Source: JAGLTZ01 sp964637695 (lineage in GTDB: Bacteria; Blakebacterota; Blakebacteria; Blakebacterales; Blakebacteraceae). From it: a stretch of DNA of 62,292 nucleotides. Location: positions 1-62,292 of the forward strand of contig CAZWVF010000007.1 in assembly GCA_964637695.1 (NCBI GenBank), given 5' to 3'. The notes under the pieces were generated by a model, which was not told the origin of the DNA, made no database searches, and was given only the letters and a program-made list of their open reading frames with translations. The position numbers and the translations under genes were made by a program. This document shows positions 51,686 through 61,165 of the stretch, one piece after another (positions within the stretch are counted from its first letter, which is position 1; each line of letters opens with the position of its first letter).

Positions 51686-52891
51686 TTACCGTTTATCTGT
51701 CAATGCAGCTACCCCGGGCAGTTCCCTGCCCTCCAGGAACTCCAGGCTTGCACCGCCGCCGGTTGACACATGACTCATTCTATCAGTCAGTCCGATCGCT
51801 GCTACCGCTGCTGCCGAATCGCCGCCCCCTATTATACTTACGGCCCCGGCTTCGGTTGCATCCGCTATCATCCGCGCCAGTTCGATCGTGGCCGAATCGA
51901 AGGGATTTACCTCGAATACACCCAACGGACCGTTCCAGACAATGGTTCCCGCCTGTGCGATCAGGGAACTCCATCGTTCCAGTGTCGCCCTGCCAATATC
52001 GTATCCGGCCATATCACCGGGGATGGAATCGACGGATACAACCTGCGATGGAGCATTCGGCTCCAGCTTATCTGCTATCACGGCATCTACAGGAAGGTGA
52101 ATCGGTGCACCTTCACCGGCAGCTGCTGCAGCAAGCAGGTTGCGGGCCATATCGATACGTTCCTCATCCACCAGGCTTTTACCAGTCTCATACCCCTGTG
52201 CGGCAAGGAAAGTGAAAGCCATCCCGCCACCGATCAGAAGATGATCCACTTTCGACCGGAGTGCCTCGATTACATCAATCTTACCACTGATCTTTGCACC
52301 TCCCAGGATGGCCACAAAGGGGCGGTGAGGATCTTCCAGCGCATTGCCCAGATATTCGAGTTCGCGACCCATCAGGTAACCAGCAGCACATTGATCGAAA
52401 TATTTTGTCACTCCCACTGTGGATGCATGAGCGCGGTGTGCGGTTCCAAAGGCATCATTGACGTATATCTCTCCAAGTTCGGCCAGAGATCCTGAAAATC
52501 CTGAATCGTTGGCCTCCTCCCCCGGGAAGAACCTCAGATTCTCAAGCAGCATGACTTCGCCGTCTTTAAGACCGGAGGCAGCCTCCATGGCTTCATCTCC
52601 GATACACGAGCTGGCAAAGGCTACCGGAGAACCGAGTATCTCCTGGAGTTTTCCTGCAACAGGACGGAGGCTCAGAGCCGGATCTGCCGATCCCTTCGGC
52701 CTTCCCAGGTGACTCATGATTATCAACCGGCCACCACCTTCCATGAGATGGCGGAGAGTCGGCAGAGTAGCTTCAATTCTGGTGCTGTCGGACACAAGAC
52801 CGACGGCAAGCGGGACATTGAAATCCACACGTACCAGGACCTGTCGCCCGCTCACCTCGATATCATCTATGGTGAGCTTGTCGAATGTCAT
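51686..52891 (-). CDS. pgk: Phosphoglycerate kinase
   Basis: From the ATG at 52891 (MTFDKLTIDDIEVSGRQVLVRVDFNVPL) the protein has 401 residues, the normal length. Visible features are RVDFNVPL and STRIEATLPTLRHLMEGGGRLIIMSHLGRPKG in the N-terminal 3-phosphoglycerate domain. FVAILGGAKISGKIDVIEALRSKVDHLLIGGGMAFTF and SIIGGGDSAAAVAAIGLTDRMSHVSTGGGASLEFLEG form the nucleotide domain. It makes ATP from 1,3-bisphosphoglycerate in glycolysis. The frame extends 28 codons upstream to 52975 into the preceding gene, which is not meaningful. The gap gene ends 22 bases upstream. Confidence 0.96.
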   Translation of the reverse strand: MTFDKLTIDDIEVSGRQVLVRVDFNVPLAVGLVSDSTRIEATLPTLRHLMEGGGRLIIMSHLGRPKGSADPALSLRPVAGKLQEILGSPVAFASSCIGDEAMEAASGLKDGEVMLLENLRFFPGEEANDSGFSGSLAELGEIYVNDAFGTAHRAHASTVGVTKYFDQCAAGYLMGRELEYLGNALEDPHRPFVAILGGAKISGKIDVIEALRSKVDHLLIGGGMAFTFLAAQGYETGKSLVDEERIDMARNLLAAAAAGEGAPIHLPVDAVIADKLEPNAPSQVVSVDSIPGDMAGYDIGRATLERWSSLIAQAGTIVWNGPLGVFEVNPFDSATIELARMIADATEAGAVSIIGGGDSAAAVAAIGLTDRMSHVSTGGGASLEFLEGRELPGVAALTDKR

Positions 52892-52913
52892 ATGAGAATC
52901 CCTGTCAGCAGAA

Positions 52914-53915
52914 TCAACCTGAGAGTCGATTGATAACGTCGAGAATCCGGTTGCTGTACCCCCACTCGTTGTCATACCAGCCGATCGCTTTGATCAGACG
53001 ATCGTCGATGATCATTGTTGCCATGCTGTCGAAAATGCAGGAGTGGGGATTTCCGATAATGTCGGTCGAGACCAGCGGTTCGTCGGAGAACTCAAGTATC
53101 CCCTTCATCCGGCTTTCGGCTGCGCCCTTGAAGGCGGCATTAACACTCTCGATCGTGGCATCTTTCTTGACCGCGACGATCAGGTCCACAACCGATCCAT
53201 TGGCAACCGGAACCCTTATGGCCATACCGTCGAGTTTCCCTGCCAGATCCGGAATGATCTTCCCAACGGCCCTGGCAGCTCCCGTCGTGGTGGGAATCAT
53301 GTTTATGGCTGCGGAGCGGGCTCTTCTCAGATCTGAATGAACGAAATCGAGAATCCTCTGGTCGTTTGTGTAGGCGTGGATCGTGGTCATCAGGCCGTGT
53401 TCGATTCCGAATGCGTCATGGATCACCTTGGCCATTGGAGCCAGGCAATTTGTTGTGCAGGAGGCATTTGATACGGTCTTCACCTCGCCAGACAGGACAT
53501 GATCGTTCACGCCCAGTACTACCATAGCATCCAGATCGCCGCCCTTTGGGGGAACTGTCAGTACTACTCTCTTTGCGCCTGCATCCAGATGCATCTGAAC
53601 CTGTTCGGGAGAGGTAAATATTCCTGTAGATTCAACCACGAAATCGACACCGAGGTCTCCCCAGGGCAGAGCTTTCGGATCACGTTCCGACAGAATACTC
53701 AGTTTCGTCCCATTGATCAAAAAGGCTCCTTCCTCCACTTCGATCGTGCCGGGAAAGCGGCCGTGAACAGAGTCGTATTTAAGCAGGTGCGCCATAGTCG
53801 CCGCGTCGGTTATGTCGTTGATGGCAACGAACTCCAGGTTGTCATTACCCAGACCCGCGCGGAAAACAAGCCGTCCAATCCTGCCGAATCCGTTTATGCC
53901 GATACGAATGCTCAT
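52914..53915 (-). CDS. gap: Glyceraldehyde-3-phosphate dehydrogenase (type I)
   Basis: From the ATG at 53915 (MSIRIGINGFGRIGRLVFRA), with GGAGGG upstream, the protein has 333 residues, typical of type I. The Rossmann GINGFGRIGR, the catalytic Cys in SNASCTTNCLAPMAKVIHDAFGI, the His in TTIHAYTNDQRILD and the C-terminal DNEWGYSNRILDV are intact. It oxidises glyceraldehyde-3-phosphate with NAD and phosphate. It heads the operon gap-pgk-tpiA-secG-tRNA-Leu. The frame stays open 33 codons upstream, but the chosen start has the ribosome site and the family's usual N-terminus. Confidence 0.97.
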   Translation of the reverse strand: MSIRIGINGFGRIGRLVFRAGLGNDNLEFVAINDITDAATMAHLLKYDSVHGRFPGTIEVEEGAFLINGTKLSILSERDPKALPWGDLGVDFVVESTGIFTSPEQVQMHLDAGAKRVVLTVPPKGGDLDAMVVLGVNDHVLSGEVKTVSNASCTTNCLAPMAKVIHDAFGIEHGLMTTIHAYTNDQRILDFVHSDLRRARSAAINMIPTTTGAARAVGKIIPDLAGKLDGMAIRVPVANGSVVDLIVAVKKDATIESVNAAFKGAAESRMKGILEFSDEPLVSTDIIGNPHSCIFDSMATMIIDDRLIKAIGWYDNEWGYSNRILDVINRLSG

Positions 53916-54030
53916 GCCTGAATTCCCTCCTGCCGGTATGATCGATCTATAAAGCGGTACATCCCTATTGTTAGCTTTGCTTTCGAGACAGGTCAAGACT
54001 GCCTTTGCACTCAATCGGACTCATTTCCCT

Positions 54031-54702
54031 TTACGATGATGACAGTGGAGTTCGAGCCGCGACTGCAGCCAGTACTCCTGAATGCATTATAGACTGCATT
54101 GCTTCACAGGCCGCCCTGACAGTGGCACCTGTTGTTAGAACATCATCCACCAGCAGCACGCGTTTCCCGGCCATGCTGTCAGCCTGCCTGCCAGGTTCGA
54201 AGGCTCCGTGCAGGGCTTTCAGGCGCTGGTTTCTGTCAGCCCTCTTTTGAGGCGGAGTGGCGCGGATTCTCCTGAGCGCATCGGGCAGGTATGGACGGTC
54301 CAGAAGATCTGCAACCTGTTCAGCCAGGTATCGCGCCTGGTCAAAGCCCCGCTCGCGTCTTCTGGCAGGGTGGAGGGGAACAGGAACGATCACCTGTGGG
54401 TAATCGCCCAGCCCTGCCTCGATCAGAGTTGATTTCATTTCGCGGACTAATGGATCAAGGAGATGCGGCAAATCTCTGGTTTTGGCAGTTACAATCAGGG
54501 AATTCAAAGGAAATGCATACTCGAATGGAGCAGTAACAGGCAACCCATTCAGGAGTTCAACCTCTGGTAGAAGACGGTGTTGATCCATTTCGACAATGCA
54601 CTCTGTGCACAGAACCTGATCACCGGCGATACTCTCCCTGCACCCGGCACAGGTCATGGGCAGAAAAAGATCCAATAGATCAGTTATTATCGGAATCTTC
54701 AC
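54031..54702 (-). CDS. ComF-family phosphoribosyltransferase-like protein
   Basis: This 223-residue protein starts at GTG 54702, preceded by GGAGGAGGAGG. An N-terminal zinc ribbon (CAGCRESIAGDQVLCTEC) is followed by VIVPVPLHPARRRERGFDQARYLAEQVADLL. The phosphoribosyltransferase site is KRVLLVDDVLTTGATVRAACEAM, with the two Asp of the PRPP motif. ComF proteins act in DNA uptake in some bacteria, and related proteins are found in many non-competent species with unknown roles. The gene follows selB with a 167-base spacer containing inverted repeats. No other competence gene is in the window. Confidence 0.92.
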   Translation of the reverse strand: MKIPIITDLLDLFLPMTCAGCRESIAGDQVLCTECIVEMDQHRLLPEVELLNGLPVTAPFEYAFPLNSLIVTAKTRDLPHLLDPLVREMKSTLIEAGLGDYPQVIVPVPLHPARRRERGFDQARYLAEQVADLLDRPYLPDALRRIRATPPQKRADRNQRLKALHGAFEPGRQADSMAGKRVLLVDDVLTTGATVRAACEAMQSIMHSGVLAAVAARTPLSSS

Positions 54703-54733
54703 AGCACTCCTCCTCCTCCTCTGTTATCCAGTT

Positions 54734-54798
54734 TCCATCCGGAGATTGCTCGCCGGCAACAGCCGGACTCGCGGTCCAAAGAACGGACTCCGGATGGA
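54734..54798 (-). promoter_or_regulatory. Structured spacer between selB and comF-like gene
   Basis: TCCATCCGGAG (54734-54744) and CTCCGGATGGA (54788-54798) form a perfect 11-bp stem across 43 bases. On the minus strand the interior contains a further hairpin, CCGGC-TGTT-GCCGG. No T run follows, and the ComF ribosome site lies about 15 bases beyond the structure. It may be a leader or processing site; it has no tRNA T-loop and is not a tRNA-Sec. Confidence 0.45.
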
Positions 54799-54869
54799 CA
54801 CTATCTAGTTCAATAGTCGTAATGATCAGATATTACCGGGGGGAGAAATTGAAATCCGTAAAAAGCTGG

Positions 54870-56828
54870 TCAGTCGTTTTCCTGATCTGAAGCCGGGCCT
54901 TTAATCCGCACATCTCCACTGCGGACCGTATAACCAAGTGAATCAAGATATTCCAGAATCGGTATCAAGAATTTCCGAGTCAGACCGCCGGTGAGGTCCC
55001 TGAAATCCGGCACTGCAAGTTCTGCCTTCTGCTCAAAATGATCACGGACCAGGCCGATCAGTTTTTCATGTCCCTTCCGGGCCAGAAAGAAACCTCCCGG
55101 ATAGCGTATGATCTTTCGTGCATGCAGAAGAGCATCTATCAGATCTTCAGTAATGTCTGATCTGAGTCCCGAAGCACCCAGAGCCTTCTGCGCTGCTGCT
55201 TCGGCTTCTTCCCTTTTCCAGGGTATCAGATCCCTCTCCTCGGCAGCCGTGATGAAGGCAGATGCTGCCGCTCCGATAGAGCCTTCGAATTCCACCTTGA
55301 ATCCGTACCGGCGCCAGAACGGGGGATCTCTTTCAACGAGAGTTTCGCTTTGCGCATTCTCAAGTATCGTATTCAGAACCGGGCTGTTGACCGGTACATG
55401 AAGCTCCGAGGCTATCGATTCCTGCGATAATCCACGTCGCAGAGGGTACTTTTCATGAGCTCCCTCCAGGAGCCTTGCTACATCCTGTACTGCTTGAACG
55501 ATGACATCTCCATCAACCAGGCTCTTATCAATCACCAGCCAGCCTCGTGACGGAGCTTGCTCTATGACCTGCTCTTCGGTCAGAGCAGTACGCTTGGCTG
55601 CTTCCTTGACGGTGACTCCCTTCGACCCTGCATCTACAACCATCGAGGCCAGGATATCAATCGGATCGCCTTCAGCTCTAAGTTTGAGTCTTTCAACCGC
55701 AGAAGAATCACTGGAGCGGTGGCGGGGAGGATTGATATCGATAATTGTCGCACCACCGATCGTCCGCATCGGACTGTATCTGCGGAGCAGAACCCTGTCT
55801 CCCACCTCTGTTACTATGGGTGCCTCAAGGTGGAGCTGAGCAAGTCCCTCCTCACCGGGAGCCAGAGCCGCGACACCGAGGATCCGTAACCGTCCAAACA
55901 CCTCCATTGTTCCATGATGCACCCGTACTCTCTGATTGTGTTTCAGGGGACCAGGTGCGCTCGGCAGATGCCGGATTCGCAGGTCTACGGTTCTGGTTGG
56001 CTCGATAGTGTGCGGTGATATCAACCACGATCCCGGTGCTGCTTCATCGACCGATACGCCATGAAGTGCCAGAGCGGTACGTGTTCCCGGCATTGTCTCC
56101 GAAGCTGTTTCACCGTGCTGCTGTATTTCTCTGATCCTGGTGTCAATAGCTTCAGGCTGCAGCTGGAGTGGATCACCTATCCGGGCCACACCCGACCACA
56201 CACTCCCTGTCACAACCGTTCCGATTCCCTTGACTGTAAAGGAGCGATCTATCGGCATCCGAAAGCGTTTGCCTGTATCTCTCTGCGGTATGGATGAAAG
56301 GAGTCTCTCGATCTCCTCCCGCAGGTCATCAAGCCCTGCACCGGTCTTTGCCGAAACCGGAACGACAGGCGCTCCGTTCAGGAATGTCGGTGCTACAAGA
56401 TCTTTGATCTCCTCGGTTACCAGTTCCACCCACTCTGGATCATCCACGAGGTCGAGCTTGGTCAGGGCGATGATACCATTATCCACTCCCAGCAGTGTCA
56501 GAATCTCCAGATGTTCGAGGGTCTGAGGTTTCACACCTTCATCGCAGGCGATAACCAGCAGCGCCACATCGACACCTGTTGCTCCGGCCACCATTGTCTT
56601 TATAAATCGCTCATGTCCGGGTACATCTATTATTCCCACCTGTGCGTCGAGATCTCCTGCCGGTTCATAGGAGGCAAAACCCAGCACGATGCTGATACCT
56701 CTATCGTGTTCCTCTTCCAGCCGATCGGTATCGATTCCGGTAAGAGTCCTTATAAGAGCGGTCTTGCCGTGATCGACATGCCCGGCGGTTCCGATCAGGA
56801 AGTGTTTCCTGGACTCATCCGTCATCAC
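54870..56828 (-). CDS. selB: Selenocysteine-specific elongation factor SelB
   Basis: This 652-residue protein begins with a translational GTPase: IGTAGHVDHGKTALIRTLTGIDTDRLEEEHDRGISIVLGFA is the P-loop and SelB-type switch, and IIDVPGHERFI and ALTKLDLVD are the next G motifs. Domains 2 and 3 follow (RFRMPIDRSFTVKGIGTVVTGSVWSG). The C-terminal third (from about 380) is a chain of winged helices that bind the SECIS hairpin in mRNA. SelB brings selenocysteyl-tRNA to UGA codons. The start overlaps the M23 gene stop: GTG at 56828 or ATG at 56825. selA, selC, selD and selenoprotein genes are not in the window. Confidence 0.95.
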   Translation of the reverse strand: MMTDESRKHFLIGTAGHVDHGKTALIRTLTGIDTDRLEEEHDRGISIVLGFASYEPAGDLDAQVGIIDVPGHERFIKTMVAGATGVDVALLVIACDEGVKPQTLEHLEILTLLGVDNGIIALTKLDLVDDPEWVELVTEEIKDLVAPTFLNGAPVVPVSAKTGAGLDDLREEIERLLSSIPQRDTGKRFRMPIDRSFTVKGIGTVVTGSVWSGVARIGDPLQLQPEAIDTRIREIQQHGETASETMPGTRTALALHGVSVDEAAPGSWLISPHTIEPTRTVDLRIRHLPSAPGPLKHNQRVRVHHGTMEVFGRLRILGVAALAPGEEGLAQLHLEAPIVTEVGDRVLLRRYSPMRTIGGATIIDINPPRHRSSDSSAVERLKLRAEGDPIDILASMVVDAGSKGVTVKEAAKRTALTEEQVIEQAPSRGWLVIDKSLVDGDVIVQAVQDVARLLEGAHEKYPLRRGLSQESIASELHVPVNSPVLNTILENAQSETLVERDPPFWRRYGFKVEFEGSIGAAASAFITAAEERDLIPWKREEAEAAAQKALGASGLRSDITEDLIDALLHARKIIRYPGGFFLARKGHEKLIGLVRDHFEQKAELAVPDFRDLTGGLTRKFLIPILEYLDSLGYTVRSGDVRIKGPASDQEND

Positions 56829-59143
56829 TCTATACCAAGGATTGTGAAGGTCGAGTTGACCCGGCTCATGTTGCCGGCATCATCGGTGACTTCCAGAAGT
56901 ATCCAGTAATTACCCGGCTCGAGGGGGTCTCTGGGGATATAGATCAATCTGTCTTGCTGCGGTTCATAACGGGCAATAACCTGCCTGCCATTGAGCCGAA
57001 GGACGATCTGTGTCTCTTCAGAGATACCCGATGCATTGTCATTAATCTCAAATGTGAATTCGGGTCTGTTGTTGCGCAGCCTGCTGCCCTGTCGAGGAGA
57101 GATCAGACTTAGATCGGGACCTGATGTGTCCGCAAGGACGGCAAAAGGGCCCAATCCACCGATGCGTGCTCTCAGCACGCCATCCTCCAGCTCGCCTCCA
57201 AGGCTGATCCACCTGCCGTTATCTTCAATGCCATTGTGAGTATAAAGACCCACCTGCCGCTGGTGCAGAAAATCAGGAATGCCGTTCAGGTCGATTGTCA
57301 GTTCGGCACTTCGACGGAACAGTATATCCTGTGGTCCTACATCATAGACATCACTCAGAACAACCAACGCCTGATCCTCGTGGTCGTCCACCTGGAAGAT
57401 CCCGCCATCCTGCACAAAACTGTTCTCATAGACCGACCCGGATGGAAAATCGATGAGGAGTGCCTCGTCTGAACTGACATACGATAAACCGGAATCAGCA
57501 GGCAGGGAGAATATCCGGTATACCGCCGAGGTTTCGGTTATCGATCCCGATGAGGGGTAGAAGCGGGCTGTAATCTCGATATCATTGCCCTCTACAGGTT
57601 GTAATGGATAGAACGCTCTGAACCGGTTGTTTCCTCTGATTTCACTTTCGATGGAGACCGGTAGTGACTCGCCCTGACGGATATTAAAAACGACAGTTCC
57701 GGCTACCGCAGAAGTCATCCGGGCATTCAGTATGAGAAACCCTTCATATCTCTCAACTGTCAGCTCAATTGTTACAGGGTCGGATACCGGAACCTCACCG
57801 ATGGTGATTGGCTCAGACGTGCTGCTGCGCCCCCAGCTGTCCTGAGCCCGAACGCGGATCATCCATCCACCTTCAGCAGAAAGGCTGTCCAGAAGATCTG
57901 CTGATAGGGAGAAGCGTCCCTCCTTAATAATCAGGTCGTAATCGGGGAGAGCTGACCATCTGCCTGCCGGATCATCTGACGAAAGGAACTCGACGGTCAG
58001 AGCGACTCTGTCTCCGTCAGGATCATCTGCCTGTCCTTCAAGAGTGATCCCTGCCTCATTATAATCTCCAGATAAATCCAATTGAGGTGCACGGTTAATG
58101 AGGATCTCACCTTCAACCCGTGATTCATTGCCAGATGCATCACCTACCGTAATCACTATCTGGTGGATACCCGGCTCCAGATTATTCAGGTAACCGGCCC
58201 CGGTATCATACTCCCCATAAAAGGGCAGTTCGTTACCTGTCATTCTGTATAGAGTATGCGCTCGTACACCTTCGCGAACCATATAGCGATAATCACGATC
58301 GAGATTGATGAGATCAGACACATCGTAAGAGAACTGATCGTAACTGACTGAGAATACCTCCTGACCATCGACCTGCAGCAGAAGCCTGTATGGAGAGAAG
58401 CGATTCCATACACCGTCCATCTGGTCATATGCCGCAACAGCAATACCGAAGCTGCCTTCGATTTCCGGACGGTTCCGCAACATGTACCCACCCCCAGGCT
58501 GCAGGATGATCCCGAAGCGCCGAACCCTGACATCTCCCTCCAGCCTGCTCTCTGAGCCAGTAGGACGGAAAAGAAGGAACTGCGGTATGGGAGCTTTTGA
58601 ATCATCTATTCTGAAGCCATGCAGCAAAGGATTGACAGGTGCATTATTCTTGTCTCGAAGTTCAAAATGCAGGTGAGGTGCTCCAGTTCCGGTATCGCCT
58701 GAATAGGCGATAATATCGCCGACCCTGACCGGATATTCATCCTCCTGCAGCCATATATCCACAGAGTACTGTCCCTCAGCGTTCTGGCGTTCCCAGACGA
58801 GATTTTCCAGTTGCTCAGTAAACCGCTCGAGGTGTGCGTATACCGCTATCCTGCCGTCGGAAAGGATGACGTTCAGAGCTTTCCCATACCCCCATGGAGA
58901 GGTTCTTACCCTCTGTACGTATCCATCGTCCACAGCAAGCATGGGTACTCCGATCCTGCCCCACGTTTTCACATCCATACCGGCGTGTATATGCCCGGAG
59001 CGCCACTCACCGAACGAGGAAGTCATTCCCGGGACAACGTCGGCCGGCCATATTAATATCGGATCATCGGCGATTGTGCGCAGAGAGGCAGAACAGATTA
59101 TCAGTAATCCAAGATTTCCGCTGATTAACAGGCGACGCAGCAT
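56825..59143 (-). CDS. Large M23-family peptidase with beta-sandwich C-terminal domains
   Basis: This 772-residue protein has a signal peptide (RRLLISGNLGLLIICSASLRTIA). The M23 domain follows at about 25-175. SGHIHAGMDVKTWGRIGVPMLAVDDGYVQRV has the first zinc ligands (H-x-G-x-D). GAPHLHFELRDKNNAPVNPL has the H-x-H. It would cut peptidoglycan cross-links or other peptides in the periplasm. The remaining 600 residues are beta-rich, with GVPVSDPVTIELTVERYEGF and a last Ig-like unit (PEFTFEINDNASGISEETQIVLRLNGRQV to WILLEVTDDAGNMSRVNSTF). That tail is unusually large for an M23 protein. Its stop overlaps the selB start. Confidence 0.9.
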   Translation of the reverse strand: MLRRLLISGNLGLLIICSASLRTIADDPILIWPADVVPGMTSSFGEWRSGHIHAGMDVKTWGRIGVPMLAVDDGYVQRVRTSPWGYGKALNVILSDGRIAVYAHLERFTEQLENLVWERQNAEGQYSVDIWLQEDEYPVRVGDIIAYSGDTGTGAPHLHFELRDKNNAPVNPLLHGFRIDDSKAPIPQFLLFRPTGSESRLEGDVRVRRFGIILQPGGGYMLRNRPEIEGSFGIAVAAYDQMDGVWNRFSPYRLLLQVDGQEVFSVSYDQFSYDVSDLINLDRDYRYMVREGVRAHTLYRMTGNELPFYGEYDTGAGYLNNLEPGIHQIVITVGDASGNESRVEGEILINRAPQLDLSGDYNEAGITLEGQADDPDGDRVALTVEFLSSDDPAGRWSALPDYDLIIKEGRFSLSADLLDSLSAEGGWMIRVRAQDSWGRSSTSEPITIGEVPVSDPVTIELTVERYEGFLILNARMTSAVAGTVVFNIRQGESLPVSIESEIRGNNRFRAFYPLQPVEGNDIEITARFYPSSGSITETSAVYRIFSLPADSGLSYVSSDEALLIDFPSGSVYENSFVQDGGIFQVDDHEDQALVVLSDVYDVGPQDILFRRSAELTIDLNGIPDFLHQRQVGLYTHNGIEDNGRWISLGGELEDGVLRARIGGLGPFAVLADTSGPDLSLISPRQGSRLRNNRPEFTFEINDNASGISEETQIVLRLNGRQVIARYEPQQDRLIYIPRDPLEPGNYWILLEVTDDAGNMSRVNSTFTILGIE

Positions 59144-59368
59144 AACCTAACCATTTTCAGTGTTTGAACGGTCCTCGTAACCAGTCACCGGATTCACAGG
59201 GAGGCGGGTTCGCCGGATAAATTATGAACCGCGGTATGATATTGCCACGTCCAACCATGCTCAAGCCCTTTATGCTCAAAGCATTACCATATAGTGATTG
59301 AGGCAGAAAAGCCTTGCTCCGCATCCCCCACCCCGGCATTTTGCCGCGTTCAGGGAGGATAGCAAAGC

Positions 59369-61165
59369 ATGCTGACTAAACTTCGAGCACAAACAAAATT
59401 CTGGATGTGGATCGTTGGAGGAGCCTTCATCCTGACAATAGTCTTCGCCTGGGGTATGGACTATTCAGGAGCAGGCAGCAACCCGATTCTCGGTAAAGTC
59501 AACGGCCGCAAGATAATGATTCAGGAGTACCAGGCGGCGCTCCAGTCCAACTACAAGATCCAGCGAGACCAGATGGGAGGACTGGAACTCGACGATGCAT
59601 ATATCGAGATCATCCAGGAACAGACATGGCAGCAGATAGTGAACCAGATACTTATCAGCCAGGAAATTGAGCGTCTGGGACTGACGGCCACCAATGAAGA
59701 GATCCTGTTCGTATTGCGGAATGATCCACCGGCCGACCTGCGCCAGATCGAGGAATTTCAGACAGACGGCATTTTCGACATACAGAAGTACCAGGCTGCG
59801 ATGCAGAACGAGGCCTTCAGAGATTTCTGGCTAACCATCGAAACATATATGCGTGGCTTCCTTCCCCAGCAGAAACTTGAACACCTTATCAGTGCATCGG
59901 CCATCGTGACCGATGCTGAGGCTCTGGAGTCATACAGATACCGTAATGAGAAGGTCAAGGTACAGTTCGTGAGTCTGAGCCCCGATACGCACCCTGACAC
60001 CACCATTACGGCCACTGAGGATGAAATCAGGGCCTACTACAACAGTCACAGGGAAGAGTTCGAGGAACCTGCCAAGGTGGATCTGAATTATATCCTCCTC
60101 TATAAATATCCAAGTGACCGGGATATGGCAGAGATCCAGAATACCCTCCAGAGTCTCAGAGAGCAGCTTGAGTCGGGTGGTAACTTCCGGACGCTGGCCA
60201 GACAGTATTCTGATGATCCGGGTGCTCAGGATGGCGATCTGGGTTGGGTAAGTCGGGGCTCCATGGTTCAGAGTTTCGACGAGACTGCATTCGCTCTGGA
60301 AATCGGAGAGATTTCAGAACCGGTCAAAACCCAGTTCGGCTGGCACATCATCAGTGTCGATTCGATCAGAGGTGCCAACACCGAAGATGAGCAGCGCAAG
60401 ACGAATCACATTCTGATCAAGGAGGAAGCCTCCCCGGCAACCCTCGACAGCATGTACAATCTTCTCAGCGATCTGCTCCTGATGGTCGATGAACAGGACT
60501 TTACTACCGCAGCGCAGCAACTGGGACTGGAGGTACAGCAGACAGGTCCGATTGTGGAAGGTGGATTCATTCCCGGCATAGGGTTCGAAACCAGAGCCTC
60601 GCAATTCGCCTTCGGCAGCAGACTTGGCGAAGTTTCCAATGTCATGGAACACTCTTCGGCTTATTACCTGCTTCAAGTCCGCGACAGGATTGAAGCCGGA
60701 GTGGCACCGCTCGAAGAGGTACGCGATCAGATCAGTCAGGATCTGATTTTTGACAAGAATCTGGCAGCCCTGAAAGCAACAAGCAGTGAACTGGCTGACA
60801 GGATGCAGCAGAATCCCGGCCGCTTCACGGCTATTGCAGAAGCTGAGAGTCTCAACATCACTGAGACCGGTAGCTTTACACGTAATGACTATGTTACCGG
60901 TGTGGGGCGGGACCCGGTCTTTATTGCCGAAGCATTTGCAACACCGATCGGGATGGTAGGTGAACTTGTTTCGGGCGAAAATGGCTGGTATATCCTGAAA
61001 GTCACTGAGCATATCAGTGTTGCTGAGGAAGGATTAAAGACTCTAATAGAGGCTGAAAAAGAGACTCTGCTCAATACTCGGAAACAGAGCGCGTTCAACG
61101 AATGGCTGCAGGGTTTGCGCGACAGGGCAAAAATCGTCGATAACCGAAACACATTTCTCTATTGA
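59369..61165 (+). CDS. PpiD/SurA-type periplasmic peptidyl-prolyl isomerase chaperone
   Basis: This 598-residue protein has one N-terminal membrane anchor (TKFWMWIVGGAFILTIVFAWGMDY), as PpiD does. A SurA-N-like helical region follows (NGRKIMIQEYQAALQ onward). A parvulin domain at about 235-330 reads YPSDRDMAEIQNTLQSLREQLESGGNFRTLARQYSDDPGAQDGDLGWVSRGSMVQSF. A second, more degenerate parvulin-like unit begins at about 345 (NHILIKEEASPATL). Such proteins hold and isomerise outer-membrane proteins in the periplasm. GGAGGATAGCAAAGC is the ribosome site. The gene is divergent from the M23 peptidase, and its stop overlaps the end of the convergent FGase-like gene by seven bases. Confidence 0.9.
   Translation: MLTKLRAQTKFWMWIVGGAFILTIVFAWGMDYSGAGSNPILGKVNGRKIMIQEYQAALQSNYKIQRDQMGGLELDDAYIEIIQEQTWQQIVNQILISQEIERLGLTATNEEILFVLRNDPPADLRQIEEFQTDGIFDIQKYQAAMQNEAFRDFWLTIETYMRGFLPQQKLEHLISASAIVTDAEALESYRYRNEKVKVQFVSLSPDTHPDTTITATEDEIRAYYNSHREEFEEPAKVDLNYILLYKYPSDRDMAEIQNTLQSLREQLESGGNFRTLARQYSDDPGAQDGDLGWVSRGSMVQSFDETAFALEIGEISEPVKTQFGWHIISVDSIRGANTEDEQRKTNHILIKEEASPATLDSMYNLLSDLLLMVDEQDFTTAAQQLGLEVQQTGPIVEGGFIPGIGFETRASQFAFGSRLGEVSNVMEHSSAYYLLQVRDRIEAGVAPLEEVRDQISQDLIFDKNLAALKATSSELADRMQQNPGRFTAIAEAESLNITETGSFTRNDYVTGVGRDPVFIAEAFATPIGMVGELVSGENGWYILKVTEHISVAEEGLKTLIEAEKETLLNTRKQSAFNEWLQGLRDRAKIVDNRNTFLY

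Noticed and set aside
54725..54805. Possible tRNA-Sec next to selB
   Set aside because: The structure has an 11-bp stem but no T-loop consensus, no CCA and no long variable arm in place, so it is not a tRNA.
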